A stretch of DNA of 64,000 bases from positions 248,001-312,000 of the forward strand of contig NZ_MDEN01000068.1 in the NCBI RefSeq assembly GCF_001705435.1, given 5' to 3'. Each line of letters begins with the position of its first letter. Within the stretch, counting starts at the first letter, position 1. The stretch is from Pseudomonas graminis. Its GTDB lineage: Bacteria; Pseudomonadota; Gammaproteobacteria; Pseudomonadales; Pseudomonadaceae. Below are positions 35,412 through 47,400 of this stretch, in pieces. The notes beneath the pieces are model-generated. The model saw only the letters and a list, made by a program, of their open reading frames with translations. It had not been told where the DNA came from and made no database searches. A program made the position numbers and the translations under genes.

Positions 35412-38400
35412 TCAGACGACGTGAATACCGTTCTGCACCCACAGATGATGGGTTGGATCTTCTTGCGGCGTGTACTGGGTGTAATCGACGCCATCGGCCT
35501 GTTGCGCGCCGCCGGCGACCCAGGTGTTGGTCATGTGCACGCTGTCCCCGCTGCCTCCCTTGATGATCAATGTGTTGCTGTCGGCCGAGGTAATGGACAC
35601 CAGGTCCGCCAGGCTGATGGTCAGCGCGACGGCGCTGGTGTGGTTCAGGTCCAGCACCTCGATGTTGTGGATCCGGCTCTGCAGATCGCCCAGGTTAATG
35701 GTCGCGTCGCCCCCGGCCCACAGCAGGGTGTCGGTGCCCCTGCCGCCATCGACCGAGGCGAAATGCTGGTCGGCGATGATCAGCGTGTCGTTGCCGGCGC
35801 CGCCCTGCAGGGTGACCGCCCCACCATGGGACCCGTCCAGCGTGTCATTGCCGGCGGTGCCCTGGATCAGCTCGGCACCGGTGGTGGCGATGGCCGTGGC
35901 GCTGTGATCATCGCCGCTCGCTACGGTGGACAGCGCGGCAAACGAGGTAGTGGCGACGGCACCGGCCTGTTCCAGATCAATGGTCAGCGTCGCCGTGTCG
36001 GTGGTGCCGTTGGGGTGCTTGAGTTGGTAGGTAAAGACCTCCTCACGGCCGATGACCGCATCGGTCTGGCCCGGCGTCAGGGTGTAGGTGTAGCGCCCGT
36101 CGGCCTGCACCAGCAGCGAACCGTAGGTGCCGACAATGGTGGTGCCGTTGTAGCCCGGCGTCACGTAACTGCCGGCCGCCAGCACGTTGAGCACGGTGTA
36201 CGCCGAGCCCAGCACATCAGCGCCGCCGCCGGCTGTGTCGGTGAGCAGATTGCCCGCCACCGGGGTGTAGCTGCCCACCACGAACTGATTGGTGTAGGTG
36301 GCGTCGTTGGTCAGGCTGATGTTGACCGTACTGGCGACACCGACGCCCCCGGCGGCGAGTTTGACCTGATAGCTGCCAGGTCCCTGGTCATCGAAGCGCG
36401 CGGCGTAATTGCCGCCGCCCAGATTGGCGAGCGAAGCACCACTGTAGTTCTTGACCAGCACGTACTGGCCGGTGGCGGTGTTGAGCTTGTACAGGCCCAG
36501 GGTCAGGGACCCGAGCAGGCTGAGCAGGTTGGAGGAGTTGACCACTACCGTCAGGTCACTGATCGCACCGGCCGCCACGCTGGTGGTCCATGAGCCACTG
36601 CCGCCCAGCACCGGCACGATGAACGGGCCCAGCGCCGTGGTAGTGATGACCTCCTTGTTGACCAGCGTGATGTCACTGACTGCGATGTCGTTGGTGGCAT
36701 CGACCAGCAAAGCCGGGCTGGCCAGGCTGGTATCGCTCCACACCTCGGTGGCCTGTGGGCTGTCGATGCGCACGTACAGATTGGCGGTGTCGCTGAGGCC
36801 ATTGGGGTGCACCAGCTGATAGCTGAAGACATCCACTTTGCCGACGCTGGTGACCGCGCCGTCGGGCCGGTAGCTGTAGTTGCCGCTGGCGTCGATGGTC
36901 AGCGTGCCGTACAGCCCTTGCACCGTCGTGCCCGCGCTGGCGGTGACGTAGCTGCCGTTTTTCAGCACCTGCAAGACAGCGCCATTGTCCGGGCCGGTCA
37001 CGTCTGCCTGGCCATCAATGCCAAGGTTGGTGATGACGTTGCCGATCACGGCGGCACCGGCCACCCCGTTGAACTGGGTCAGGCTGGTGACGTCCAGCTG
37101 CAGCTGCGTGGTGACGTTGGTCACCACGCCGATCCCGGTGCTCGACACGACCAGCCGGTAATCGCCGCCCAGCAGATCGCCGATGTTCACCCGCACGCCC
37201 TGGCCGGTCAGCGCCACCAGATCGAGCAGGCCGCCGTTGCCATTGACGTCCAGGGTCACCCAATTGCCGCTGGCGTTCTTCACCTGCAGCGTATAGACCA
37301 CGCCGTCGAGCAAGGACACGGCACTACCGGTGGTCAACGTCAGGGTCGGGTCGAGGCTGGTGCCGCCGTTGACCGTAAACACGAACGCCTTGGAGAAACC
37401 GGCCAACAAGGTGGTGAAGGAGTCCGCAACGTTCTGCGTGGTCTTCACCGGCACGAGGCTGACGGTGGCGGTGGCCAGGTTATCGCTGGCGATCACCGGC
37501 GTGTTGACGTCGATGTCCGGCGCGGTGACGTTGGCCACCACCGACAGGTTGCCCTTGATGTCAGTGAGGCTGACCAGCAGGGTTTCGCCGTTGATTTGCG
37601 CGGGGGCGAGGGTGACGCTGAAGATTCCCGTGGCCCCGACGGTGCCCGTCCCGAGCACCGCGCCGCCGGTGGATTTGATTTGTACCGTCGAACCGACTTC
37701 GCCCGTGCCGCTGACGGTCAGGCCATCGACGCTGACCAGCAGCGCAGTGGGTGCAGCGGGGGGTGTCAGGTCAGGCGCAATGGCGCTCGCCGAAAGCGAC
37801 ACGTTCCCCGCGGCATCGGCCTGGGTGATGCTCAGCACCTGGTTGTTGATCTGCGCGGTGTTCAGCGCCACCGAGAAGCTGCCGTTGGCGGCGACTGTCG
37901 CGCTGCCGAGGACGACGCCGAGTGCGTTGCGCACGGTCACGGTCGACCCCGCGACGCCGGTGCCCGTGACCACCGAGCCGCTGGCGTTGATGCTCACCGC
38001 CGTCGGTGCGACGGGGGCCGTGGTATCAGGTGCCACCAGGCTGCCGGCGGCCGACACGTTACCGGCAACGTCGACCTGACGCACCGTCAACGCCTGGCCA
38101 TCCAGCTGAGCGGCATTGAGGGTGAGGCTGAACGTTCCGCCCGCGCCGACCGTGGTTGTGCCCAGCAGCGTGCCGCCGGCATTGACCACGTTGACCGTCG
38201 CGCCCACTTCACCGCTGCCGCTGAGGGTCAGTCCGTTGGCTGCCAGCACCAGGGCGGAAGGGGGATTAGGCGCCTGAATATCCGCAGCGGTGACCGTCGC
38301 CACGGCCGAGGCGTTGCCCGTCACGTCCGCTTGCTGGACGCTCAACACCTGACCGTTCAACTGGGCTGTGGAGAGCAAGACGACAAACCCGCCCGCAGCA

Positions 38401-41400
38401 TTGACCACTGCGCTGCCGAGCACTGCGCCGGCCGCATTGGTGACACGTACGGTCGCGCCTGCCTCGCCGTTACCGCTGACTTGCAGGCCCGCGCCATTCA
38501 GGGCGACGTTGGTCAGCGCGGCGGGTGGCGTGGTGTCGACGGCGCTGAGGTTTGCCAGCAACGAGACGTTACCGGCGACGTCACGCTGACTCACCGTCAG
38601 CACCTGGCCATTGAGCTGCGCCGTCGAAAGGTTAGCCGTGAAGCTGCCGTCCAGTGCAACGGTTGCCGTGCCGAGTACGACGCCGAGGCTGCTGCGCACC
38701 GTGACCGTCGCGCCGGCTTCGCCAATCCCGGTCAGGACTGTGCCGGCGCCATTAAGCACCAGCGCTGCGGGTGCATTCGGCGCGGTGATGTCGGGTGCGG
38801 TGACCGGCAATATGCCGGACTGCAAACCCACGCTGTCGGTCTGATACGCGTTGAGCACCTGACCGTTGGCTTGCGCCGGGTTCAACAACACGCCAAACGT
38901 ACCGCCGGCATTGACCACGGCGGTGCCGAGCGTAACGCCCGCGGCGGTGGTAACGGTCACCGTCGCCCCGGCTTCGCCACGTCCCGTCACCAGCGTACCG
39001 GTGGCGCTGACCGCGAGGTCGCTGAGCGCAGCCGGTGGCGTGGTGTCAGCCGCCACCACCGCAGCCGGCAACGATGCGCCACCTGCTCCGGTACTCGCCG
39101 TCACGCCAAGGCTTTCGCCGTTGGTTTGTGCGGTGTTGAGGGCCATCGTGAACGTACCGCCAGCATTGGTGGCCGCCGTCCCGAGCACGGCGCCTGTTGC
39201 GCTGTACACCGTGATGGTGGTGCCTGTTGCGGCGCTGCCGGTCACGCTCAGACCGTCGGCGCTGACCTGCAGATTGGTCGGCGCATTCGGTGGCGGGGTC
39301 ACGGGCACGGTGAGGTTGAGCGTCCCGGATACATTGTTGCTGGCGTCCACCTGACCGACCGTGAGCACGTTGTTGGCCGTGACGCCAGGGGCCAGGGTGA
39401 CCACGAAGGTGCCGTTGGCCGCCACTTGCCCGGTGCCGAGCGTGACGCCGAGGGAGTCTTTGACGGTCACGATCGCGCCCGCTTCACCGCGGCCTGCCAA
39501 CAGCAGGTAATCGGCGCTGATGGTCAGGTTGCTGACAGGATCAGGCGCCTGAGTGTCCGGCACTGTGTAAACCAGCGGCGCGGAAGCGTTGTTGGCCGCG
39601 TCCGTTGCAGTCACGGAAATGACTTGCCCGTTGGCCTGCGCAGGATTCAGCCCGACTTCGTAACGTCCCCCGGCGTCGGTCCGCGTGGAGCCCAGCAACG
39701 TGCCGTCGGCGGACCTTACGGTCACCGTGCTGTTGGCTTCGGCAGTTCCTTGCAGAATCGTGCCATTGCCGGTCAGCGAGATGAACGTCGGAATCACTGG
39801 CGGCGTGATGTCCGGTGCGGTGACCGCCACCGGCGTCGAATCGTTAAGTGCTGCATCAACCTGCACCACCGACAGCGACTGGCCATCAAGCTGCGCGGGC
39901 GCCAGCGCAAAACTGAACGTGCCGTCCGCGCGCACGATGGCGGTGCCGGGCAACGGCGTGCCCGCCACCGACACCGTGACCGTGGCCCCGGGTTCCCCGC
40001 GGCCGCTGAGGGTCAGGCCGTCCTGGCTGACGGAGAGGTTGGTCACGGCGAGCGGATCGGTGAGGTCGTCGGCCCGGTAAACCACCGTGCCGGACACGTT
40101 GTTGGCCGCATCGGTCTGGGTGACGTTGAGCGTCTCGCCGTTGAGCTGGGCAGATGACAGCGTGACGCTGAACGAGCCGTCGGCCAACACCGTGGTGGTG
40201 CCGAGGCTGGCGCCGGTGGCACTGGTCACTTTGACCGTGGCGCCTGCTTCACCGGTGCCGGTCAGGATCAGGCCGTCGCCACTCAGCGGCGCCAGGACCG
40301 GCAGCGCGGGCGGGGTATTGTCGGGCGCGGTAACGGGCGCGCCAACGGACGGATTGCCCGCAGCATCACGTTGCACGATCGACAGCAGTTCGCCGTTGAT
40401 TTGCGGCACCGACAGCGAGACCGCGAAATTGCCATCCACACCCACCACGCCGGTGCCGACGAGGTTGCCTGCCCCATCGGTGATTAACAGGCTGGCGCCT
40501 GCCTCACCGCGGCCGCTGACCACTGCGCCGGTGTCATCGATTTGCACGTTGGTGACGGGTGCGGGCGGCGTCAGGTCGGGTGAAGCCAGGGAGCCCGCAG
40601 CCGACGCATTGTTGGCGGCGTCGGTGAGCACGACAAACACCGGCTGACCGGCGTTTTGCGTCTGTGACAGGTTGATCAGGAACGTGCCATCGACGCCCAC
40701 GGTGCCGGTGCCGACTAGCGTGCCATCGGCCAGGGTGATGCGCACCCCCGCACCGACTTCGCCGCTCCCACTGAGCACGCTGCCGGAAGCATTGAACTGC
40801 AGATCGGTGGCGACGGCTGGCGGGGTCAAATCCGGCGCGGTGACCGTCGCTGGCACGCTGACATTGCCGGGTGGGTCGGCCTGCTGAACGCTCAGCACTT
40901 GGCTGTTGATCTGCGGGGTGGTGAGGGTGACGCTGAACGTGCCGTCGGCCAGGACCAGGGTGGTGCCGAGCAGCGTACCGCCGGCGTCGCGGACGGTGAC
41001 GGTGGCGCCGGCTTCACCGGTCCCGGTGACCACCGCACCGGCGGCGTTGATGCGCACTTTGTCCAGCGGGTCGGGCGGGGTGAAGTCCGGGGTGGTCAGG
41101 CTGGCTTGGGGTGACACGTTGCCGACGGCATCGCGTTGCACCAGCGTCAGCACTTCGGCGTTGGACAGCGCCGGGACCAGCACCAGGGTAAACGCCCCGG
41201 TGCTGCCCACCGTTGCCGTGCCGAGCACGGTGCCGAGGTCGTTGGTCACTGTGACAATTGCCCCGGCTTCACCGCGGCCGGTCAGCGTTGCGCCATCGCT
41301 GGAAATGCTTAGCTGGGTCAGGGCCAGCGGCGCCGTGGTGTCGACCGAAGTCAGGCTGGCAGGCAGGGAAATATTCCCGGCCGCGTCAGTCAGGGTCACC

Positions 41401-44400
41401 GCCAGCAGTTCGCCGTTGGCTTGCGGGGTGGTGAGGGCGAGCTGGAAGGTGCCATCGATGCGCACGCTGCCGGAGCCCACCAGCGCGCCGCTGGCGTTGA
41501 ACACATTGACCGTGGCGCCAGGCTCACCGGTGCCCGAGAGCATCGCGCCGTCTGCCGTCACCGACAGGGCGAGCGGCGCATTCGGGGCGATCAGGTCTCT
41601 GGCGGTCAGCGCGAGGCTGGCCGATTCATTACCGGCGAGGTCGGTCTGGCTGATGCTCAGGGACTGGCCGGCAATCTGCGGCGGGTTCAGCGTCAGCGAG
41701 AAGTTGCCGTCGAGGCCCACTTGCCCGGTACCCAGGATTACCCCGCCAGCGCCGAGCACCGTCACCGTTGCGCCCGCTTCGCCGTGGCCGGTCAGGGTGA
41801 AACCGTTGGTATTGAGCACCAGATCGGTGAGCTGCCCGGGCGCGGTGACATCCGCCGCCAGGTAACCGGTGGCCAGCGAGTTGGTGCCGTCGCTGGACGT
41901 GGCGATGGCCGCAAGCGATTCACCGTTGAGCTGGGCGGCATTGAGCGGCGCGCTGAACGTGCCGTCGCCGTTGACCAGCGCCGTGCCCAGCAGCACACCC
42001 GAGGCGGTGCGGACGCTGACGGTGCTGCCGGCGTTGGCGGTACCGGTCAGGGTCAGGCCGTCTGCGCTGAGGGCGAGATTCACCGGCGCCGGTTCGGCGA
42101 GATTGCCGGGCGCAACCACCGTGCTGGCGTCGGAAGCATTGCCGGCGGCGTCGGTCTGGACCACGGTCAACGTGCCGCCGGCCACTGCCGCCGGGGTCAG
42201 GCCGAGGGTGAAGCTGCCATTGGCGGCCACGGTGGCGGTGCCCAGCGCGTTGCCGTTGGCATCGCGCACCACCACTGTCGCACCGGGCTCGCCGATACCG
42301 CCCAGGGTCAGGCCATCGGCGCTGACCGCGAGGTTGCTGACGGCGGCGGGCGCGACGGTGTCGGCGGCTTGGTAAGGCGCCGCCACCGAGACATTGCCGG
42401 CCGCATCAGTGGCCGTGACACTGAGGCTCTGGCCGTTGAGTTGGGGGCTGGACAGGGTGACCTGGAACACACCATTGGCCCCGGCGACGCCTGAACCCAG
42501 CACGTTGCCGGCCGCGTCGCGCACGGTGACGGTGCTGCCGGCTTCGGCGTTACCTGCCAGTTGCGCGCCGCTGCCGCTCAGCAGCAGAGCGGTCGGACTG
42601 TCCGGTGCCGTGAGGTCGACGGACGTCACGTTGACCGCCGTCGAGACGTTGCCGGGCGGGTCTTCCTGGGTGACGGTCAGCACTTCGGCATTGAGCTGCG
42701 CGGTCGTCAGCGTGACGCTGAACGCGCCATTCGCAGCCACCAGCGCCGTGCCCAACAGGGCACCGCCAGCCGTGCGCACCGATACCGTCGCGCCAGGTTC
42801 GCCCCGGCCGGTCACGGTCAGGCCGTCAGCGTTCACCGCCACTTGGGTGAGGGCAGCGGGCGGGCTGATGTCCGGCGCTGTGAGGTTGATCGACGGCGAG
42901 ACATTGCCGCTCGGGTCGGTCTGGCTGATGTCCAGGGCCTGGCCGTTAGTCGGCGCAGGGGCGAGGGTCACGGTAAAGGTGCCGTCACTGGCCACAAGGG
43001 CGGTGCCAAGCAACGTGCCGGTGATGTCGAGGACTCTAACAGTCGCACCGGCCTCACCGGTGCCGGTCAGTGTGCTGCCGTTGGCGCTGATCAGCAGGTT
43101 CTGCAGCAGCGACGGCGGGGTGGTGTCCACCGTGGTCAGGCTTGCGACGCCCGAGACGTTGCCCGCCGCGTCGGTCAGGGTGACGGACAGCGGTTCACCG
43201 GTGGTCACGGCGTTCGGCAGCGTGACCTGGAACTGGCCGCTCTGGTTGACGATGCCGGTGGCGAGAACGTTGCCGGCGGCATCACGAATGGTCACGGTCG
43301 CGCCGGCTTCACCAACGCCGTTGACCACGGTGCCGACGTTGTTGATGGTCACACCGGTGGCGGCATCGGGCGCCTTCAGGTCCGGCGCACTGATGCTGCC
43401 GGTTTGCGACACGTTGCCCGCCAGGTCGGTTTGCGTGGCGGTGAGCGGCTGGGCGTCCAGTTGGGGCGGCGTCAGTGCGATGACGAACGTGCCATTGGGC
43501 GCAACCGTGCCGGCGCCCAGCACGGCGCCGCCACTGTTTGTAATGGTCACCGTCGCGCCGGCTTCACCGCGCCCGGTGACGGCGCTGCCATCGCCATTGA
43601 TGGTCAGACCCGCCGGCGCATCGGGTGCCGTGAGGTCATTGGCGACCACCAGCGCGGTGACCGAGGTGTGGCCTGCGTCATCGGTCGAGACGACGTGCAA
43701 ACTCTGCGCGTTCAATTGAGCGAAACGCATCAGGATGCTAAAGCGGCCAAAGCTGTTGACCCTGCCGCTGCCCAGGCTGACGCCGTTGCTGTCGAGGATG
43801 TTCACCGTGCTGCCTGGAGTTGCGGCGCCGGTGAGAATATAGCCGTCGCTGCTTACGGCGAGGTCGCTGGGGGTCGCCAGCTGGGTGCCGTCCGGCCCTG
43901 GGAGGGTGACCGCGTTGGAGGCGTTGCCGATGGCGTCGGTGCTGATGACGTCAACGTTGGTGTTGTTTGCAGCAGGCGGAATAAGGCCGATAACAAACGT
44001 ACCGTCCTGGCCAACCGTGCCGGTGCCGAGCACGACATTGCCCGGCCCGCGAACGGTGACGGTGGTGCCGGGTTCGCCGACCCCGGAAACGTTCGCGCCG
44101 TCCGGGCTGATCGCCAGATTCGTCACATCGACCGGTCGGGTGGTGTCAGGTGCGAGCACCGGGGTCGCCAGCGAATCGTTGGCACCATCGGTGGCGACCA
44201 CTTGCACCGTCTCGCCGTTGCTCAGGATCGGCGCAACATTAAAGATGAAAATCCCGTCCGTCCCGGCAACGGCAGTGCCGATCTGAACGCCAGCGGCATC
44301 GAGAATTCTCACCGAGCCACCGGGCACGGTGGTGCCGGTCAACAGCCCGGCGGCATCCAGCGTCAGGCCGCTTGGCACGGGCGGCGCGGTGAGGTCGGGT

Positions 44401-47400
44401 GCCGTGACCGAACCGGCCAGCGAGGGCAGGGTGCTGGCGTCGGTCTGGGTCACGCTCAACACCTGACCGTCCAGCTGCGGCGGGCTCAGGGTCACCGCGA
44501 AAATGCCGTTGGTTCCCACGATGGCCGAGCCCAGCAGAGTCCCGCTGACATCCCGCACTTGAACGGTATCGCCCGCAACGCCTGTTCCGGAAACGGTCAG
44601 GCCGTCGTTGCTGATGGTAATCCCGGTGGGCGCGCCCGGCGCAGTGGTGTCTGGCGCGTTGAGCGAGGAGGCGGGGGAGATGTTGCCGGCGGCGTCGGTC
44701 TGCTTGACCAGCAGCACCTGGCCGTCGGCCTGGATCGCGTTGAGGAGGACGTCGAAGCGGCCGTTCAGCGGGTCGGCCGTGGCGGTGCCCAGCACGTTGC
44801 CATTGACGTCGAGCACGTTGACGGTGGCGCCGGGCTCGCCCTGGCCGCTGAGCGTCAGGCCATCGGTGCCAAGAATGAGGCCGGTGGGGGCGTCGGGGGC
44901 CTGGATGTCCGCCGCCAGCAATGGCGTGGCGGGAGAGGCCAGGGCCGAGCCGTCGACTTGCGTGACGCTCAGGGGCTGATTGTTGATCTGCGCGCTGGAA
45001 AGCGTCACTTCAAAGCGCCCGTCACTGCCGACCACCGCGCTGCCCAGCGTTGCGCCGAGGTCATCCTTGACGGTGACGGTGGCGCCGCTCTGGCCGTTAC
45101 CGGTGACGATCAAACCGTTGGCCGACAGATTGAGGTTGGTCACAGCTCCCGGTGCGATGACGTCGGGCGCCGTGACCGGAGCGGCTACCGACTGGTTGCC
45201 TGCAGCGTCGATCTGGGTGACTTGCAACAACTGACCGTCGGTTTGAGCGGTCGTCAGGGTCAGGGAGAAGCTGCCGTCGGGGCCGGCCTGGCCGCTGCCA
45301 ATGACGTTGCCGGCCGCATCTCGCACCGTGAGGCTTGCGCCGGCTTCACCGGTACCGGTGAGGACCAGGCCCGTGCCGTCGAGGACAACGCCGGTCAGCG
45401 ACGCAGGCGCCTGGGTGTCGGGGGTGATGAAGCTTACCGACGGTGGCAGGTTGCCGGTGCCGTCACTGGCGCCGATCAGCAGGGTCTGGCCGTTGTTCTG
45501 CGGGCTGTTCAGCGTCACGCTGAAGCGACCGTCGGCGGCAGCGATCGCCGTGCCGAGCACCGTGCCGTCGAGGGTGGTGACGGTGATCGTTGCCCCGGCC
45601 TCGCCGGTGCCGGTCAGCGTTGTGCCGCTGGCGTCGATGCTGATCGCAGCGGGCTGCAGCGGGCCGTCGAGGTCCGGTGCGCTGACGGGGGTGGCAAGGG
45701 ACGGATTTCCGGCAGCGTCGCTCAGCACCACCTGCAATGCCTGGCCATTGGTTTGAGCAGAAGCGAGCGTGACGGTGAAGTTGCCGGTTGCGGACGTCAC
45801 GCCGGTGCCGATGACAATGCCAAGGACGTCCCGTACCGAAACGGTCGCACCGGGTTCGCCACGGCCGGTCAGGGTCAGGCCGTTATTGGCCACGCTGAGA
45901 TCGCTGGCAGCGGAAGGACCGGTGACGTCGGGCGCGGTGACGGGAACGGTGACCGAGCTTTCGCCCTGAACGTCGACCGCGACCACGTCGAGCACTTCGC
46001 CGTTGGCCAGGCCCGGGTTGAGCACCACGGTGAAGCTGCCATTGCCGCCCACGGTCGCACTGCCGAGCAGCACGCCGTTGGCATCGCGCACCTGGACCAC
46101 CGAACCGGCGCTCGCGGTGCCGGTCAGCTGGGTGCCGTCGCCATTGATGACCAGACCGGAAGGCGTGGTCGGGCCGATGGCGTCGGGCGCCGTGACCGCC
46201 AGCACGGTGGACGGCAGGCCTGCGCTGTCGGTCTGGATGACTTGCACCAGATCGCCGGGGTTGACCGGTGGAGTCAGGGTGGTGGCGAAGGTGCCATTGG
46301 CGCCGACGACCACCGTGGCGATTGGCGTGCCGTTGGCCACGAAGGTCACTGTCGCGCCGGCTTCTCCTTTACCCGAGACCTGCGTGCCGTCCGCGCTGAT
46401 CACCACATCGGTGACCTGGGCGGGGGGCGTGGTGTCGGCGACGGTCAGCTCGGCGGAGGCGGAGTTGCCCGCCGAGTCCGTGGCGCTGACGTTGAGTTTT
46501 TCGCCATTGAGTTGCGCGATGTCCAGGGTCACGCTGAAGGTGCCGTCGAGACCGGCGCGGGCGACGCCAATAACTGCCCCCGACGCAGTGCGCACGAGGA
46601 TGCGAGCGCCCGCTTCGGCAACACCTGTAAGGATCAGGCCGTCGGCCGACAGGACGAAATTCGAAGGCGTCACCGGCGCGGTGGTGTCCGGTGCTTGCAG
46701 TGCCACGTTGGCGGAGATGTTGCCGGCGGCATCGGTCAGGGTGAGCTGCAGCAACTGACCGGCGATTTGTGACGCGTTCAGGGTGATGTTGAACAACCCG
46801 TCAGTGCCCACGACGGCCGTGCCGAGCACGTTGCCGATTGCATCGATGACGCTGGCGATACTGCCGGCTTCGCCACGGCCACTGACGATCAAGCCATTGC
46901 CGCTGATCGCGATGCCGGTCGGCGCATCCGGCGGCGTCACGTCCCCGCTGGGGGGCGTGACGTCGATGTCCGGCGCCAGCGCCTGAGCCGGCGGGGAGAC
47001 GTTGCCGGCGGCGTCGACCGCATTCACGGTCAGCGACTGGCCATTGGTTTGCGCGGGGCTGAGCCCAAGGCTGAAAGTGCCGTCCGCTGCGACGATTCCG
47101 CTGCCCAGCAGGGTGCCGTCGGCGGCGCGCACCTGAATGGTCGCGCCGACTTCGCCGGAACCGGTAATGCGCGTGCCATCAGCGCTGACGGTAAGGTTGG
47201 CCGGCGCATCGGGTGGCGTGGTGTCGCCAGGCGGGGTGATATCGATGTCCGGCGCCAGCGCCTGAGCCGGCGGGGAGACGTTGCCGGCGGCGTCGACCGC
47301 ATTCACGGTCAGCGACTGGCCGTCGGTTTGCGCAGGGTTGAGCCCGAGGCTGAAAGTGCCGTCCGCTGCGACGATGCCGCTGCCCAGCAGGGTGCCATCG

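Noticed and set aside
36807..46772. Very long open frames on the + strand opposite the adhesin (about 1116 codons at 36807-40157 and 1403 codons at 42561-46772).
   Set aside because: They mirror the repetitive GC-rich adhesin codons, have Ala/Arg/Gly-rich low-complexity products and no ribosome sites; they are antisense shadows.
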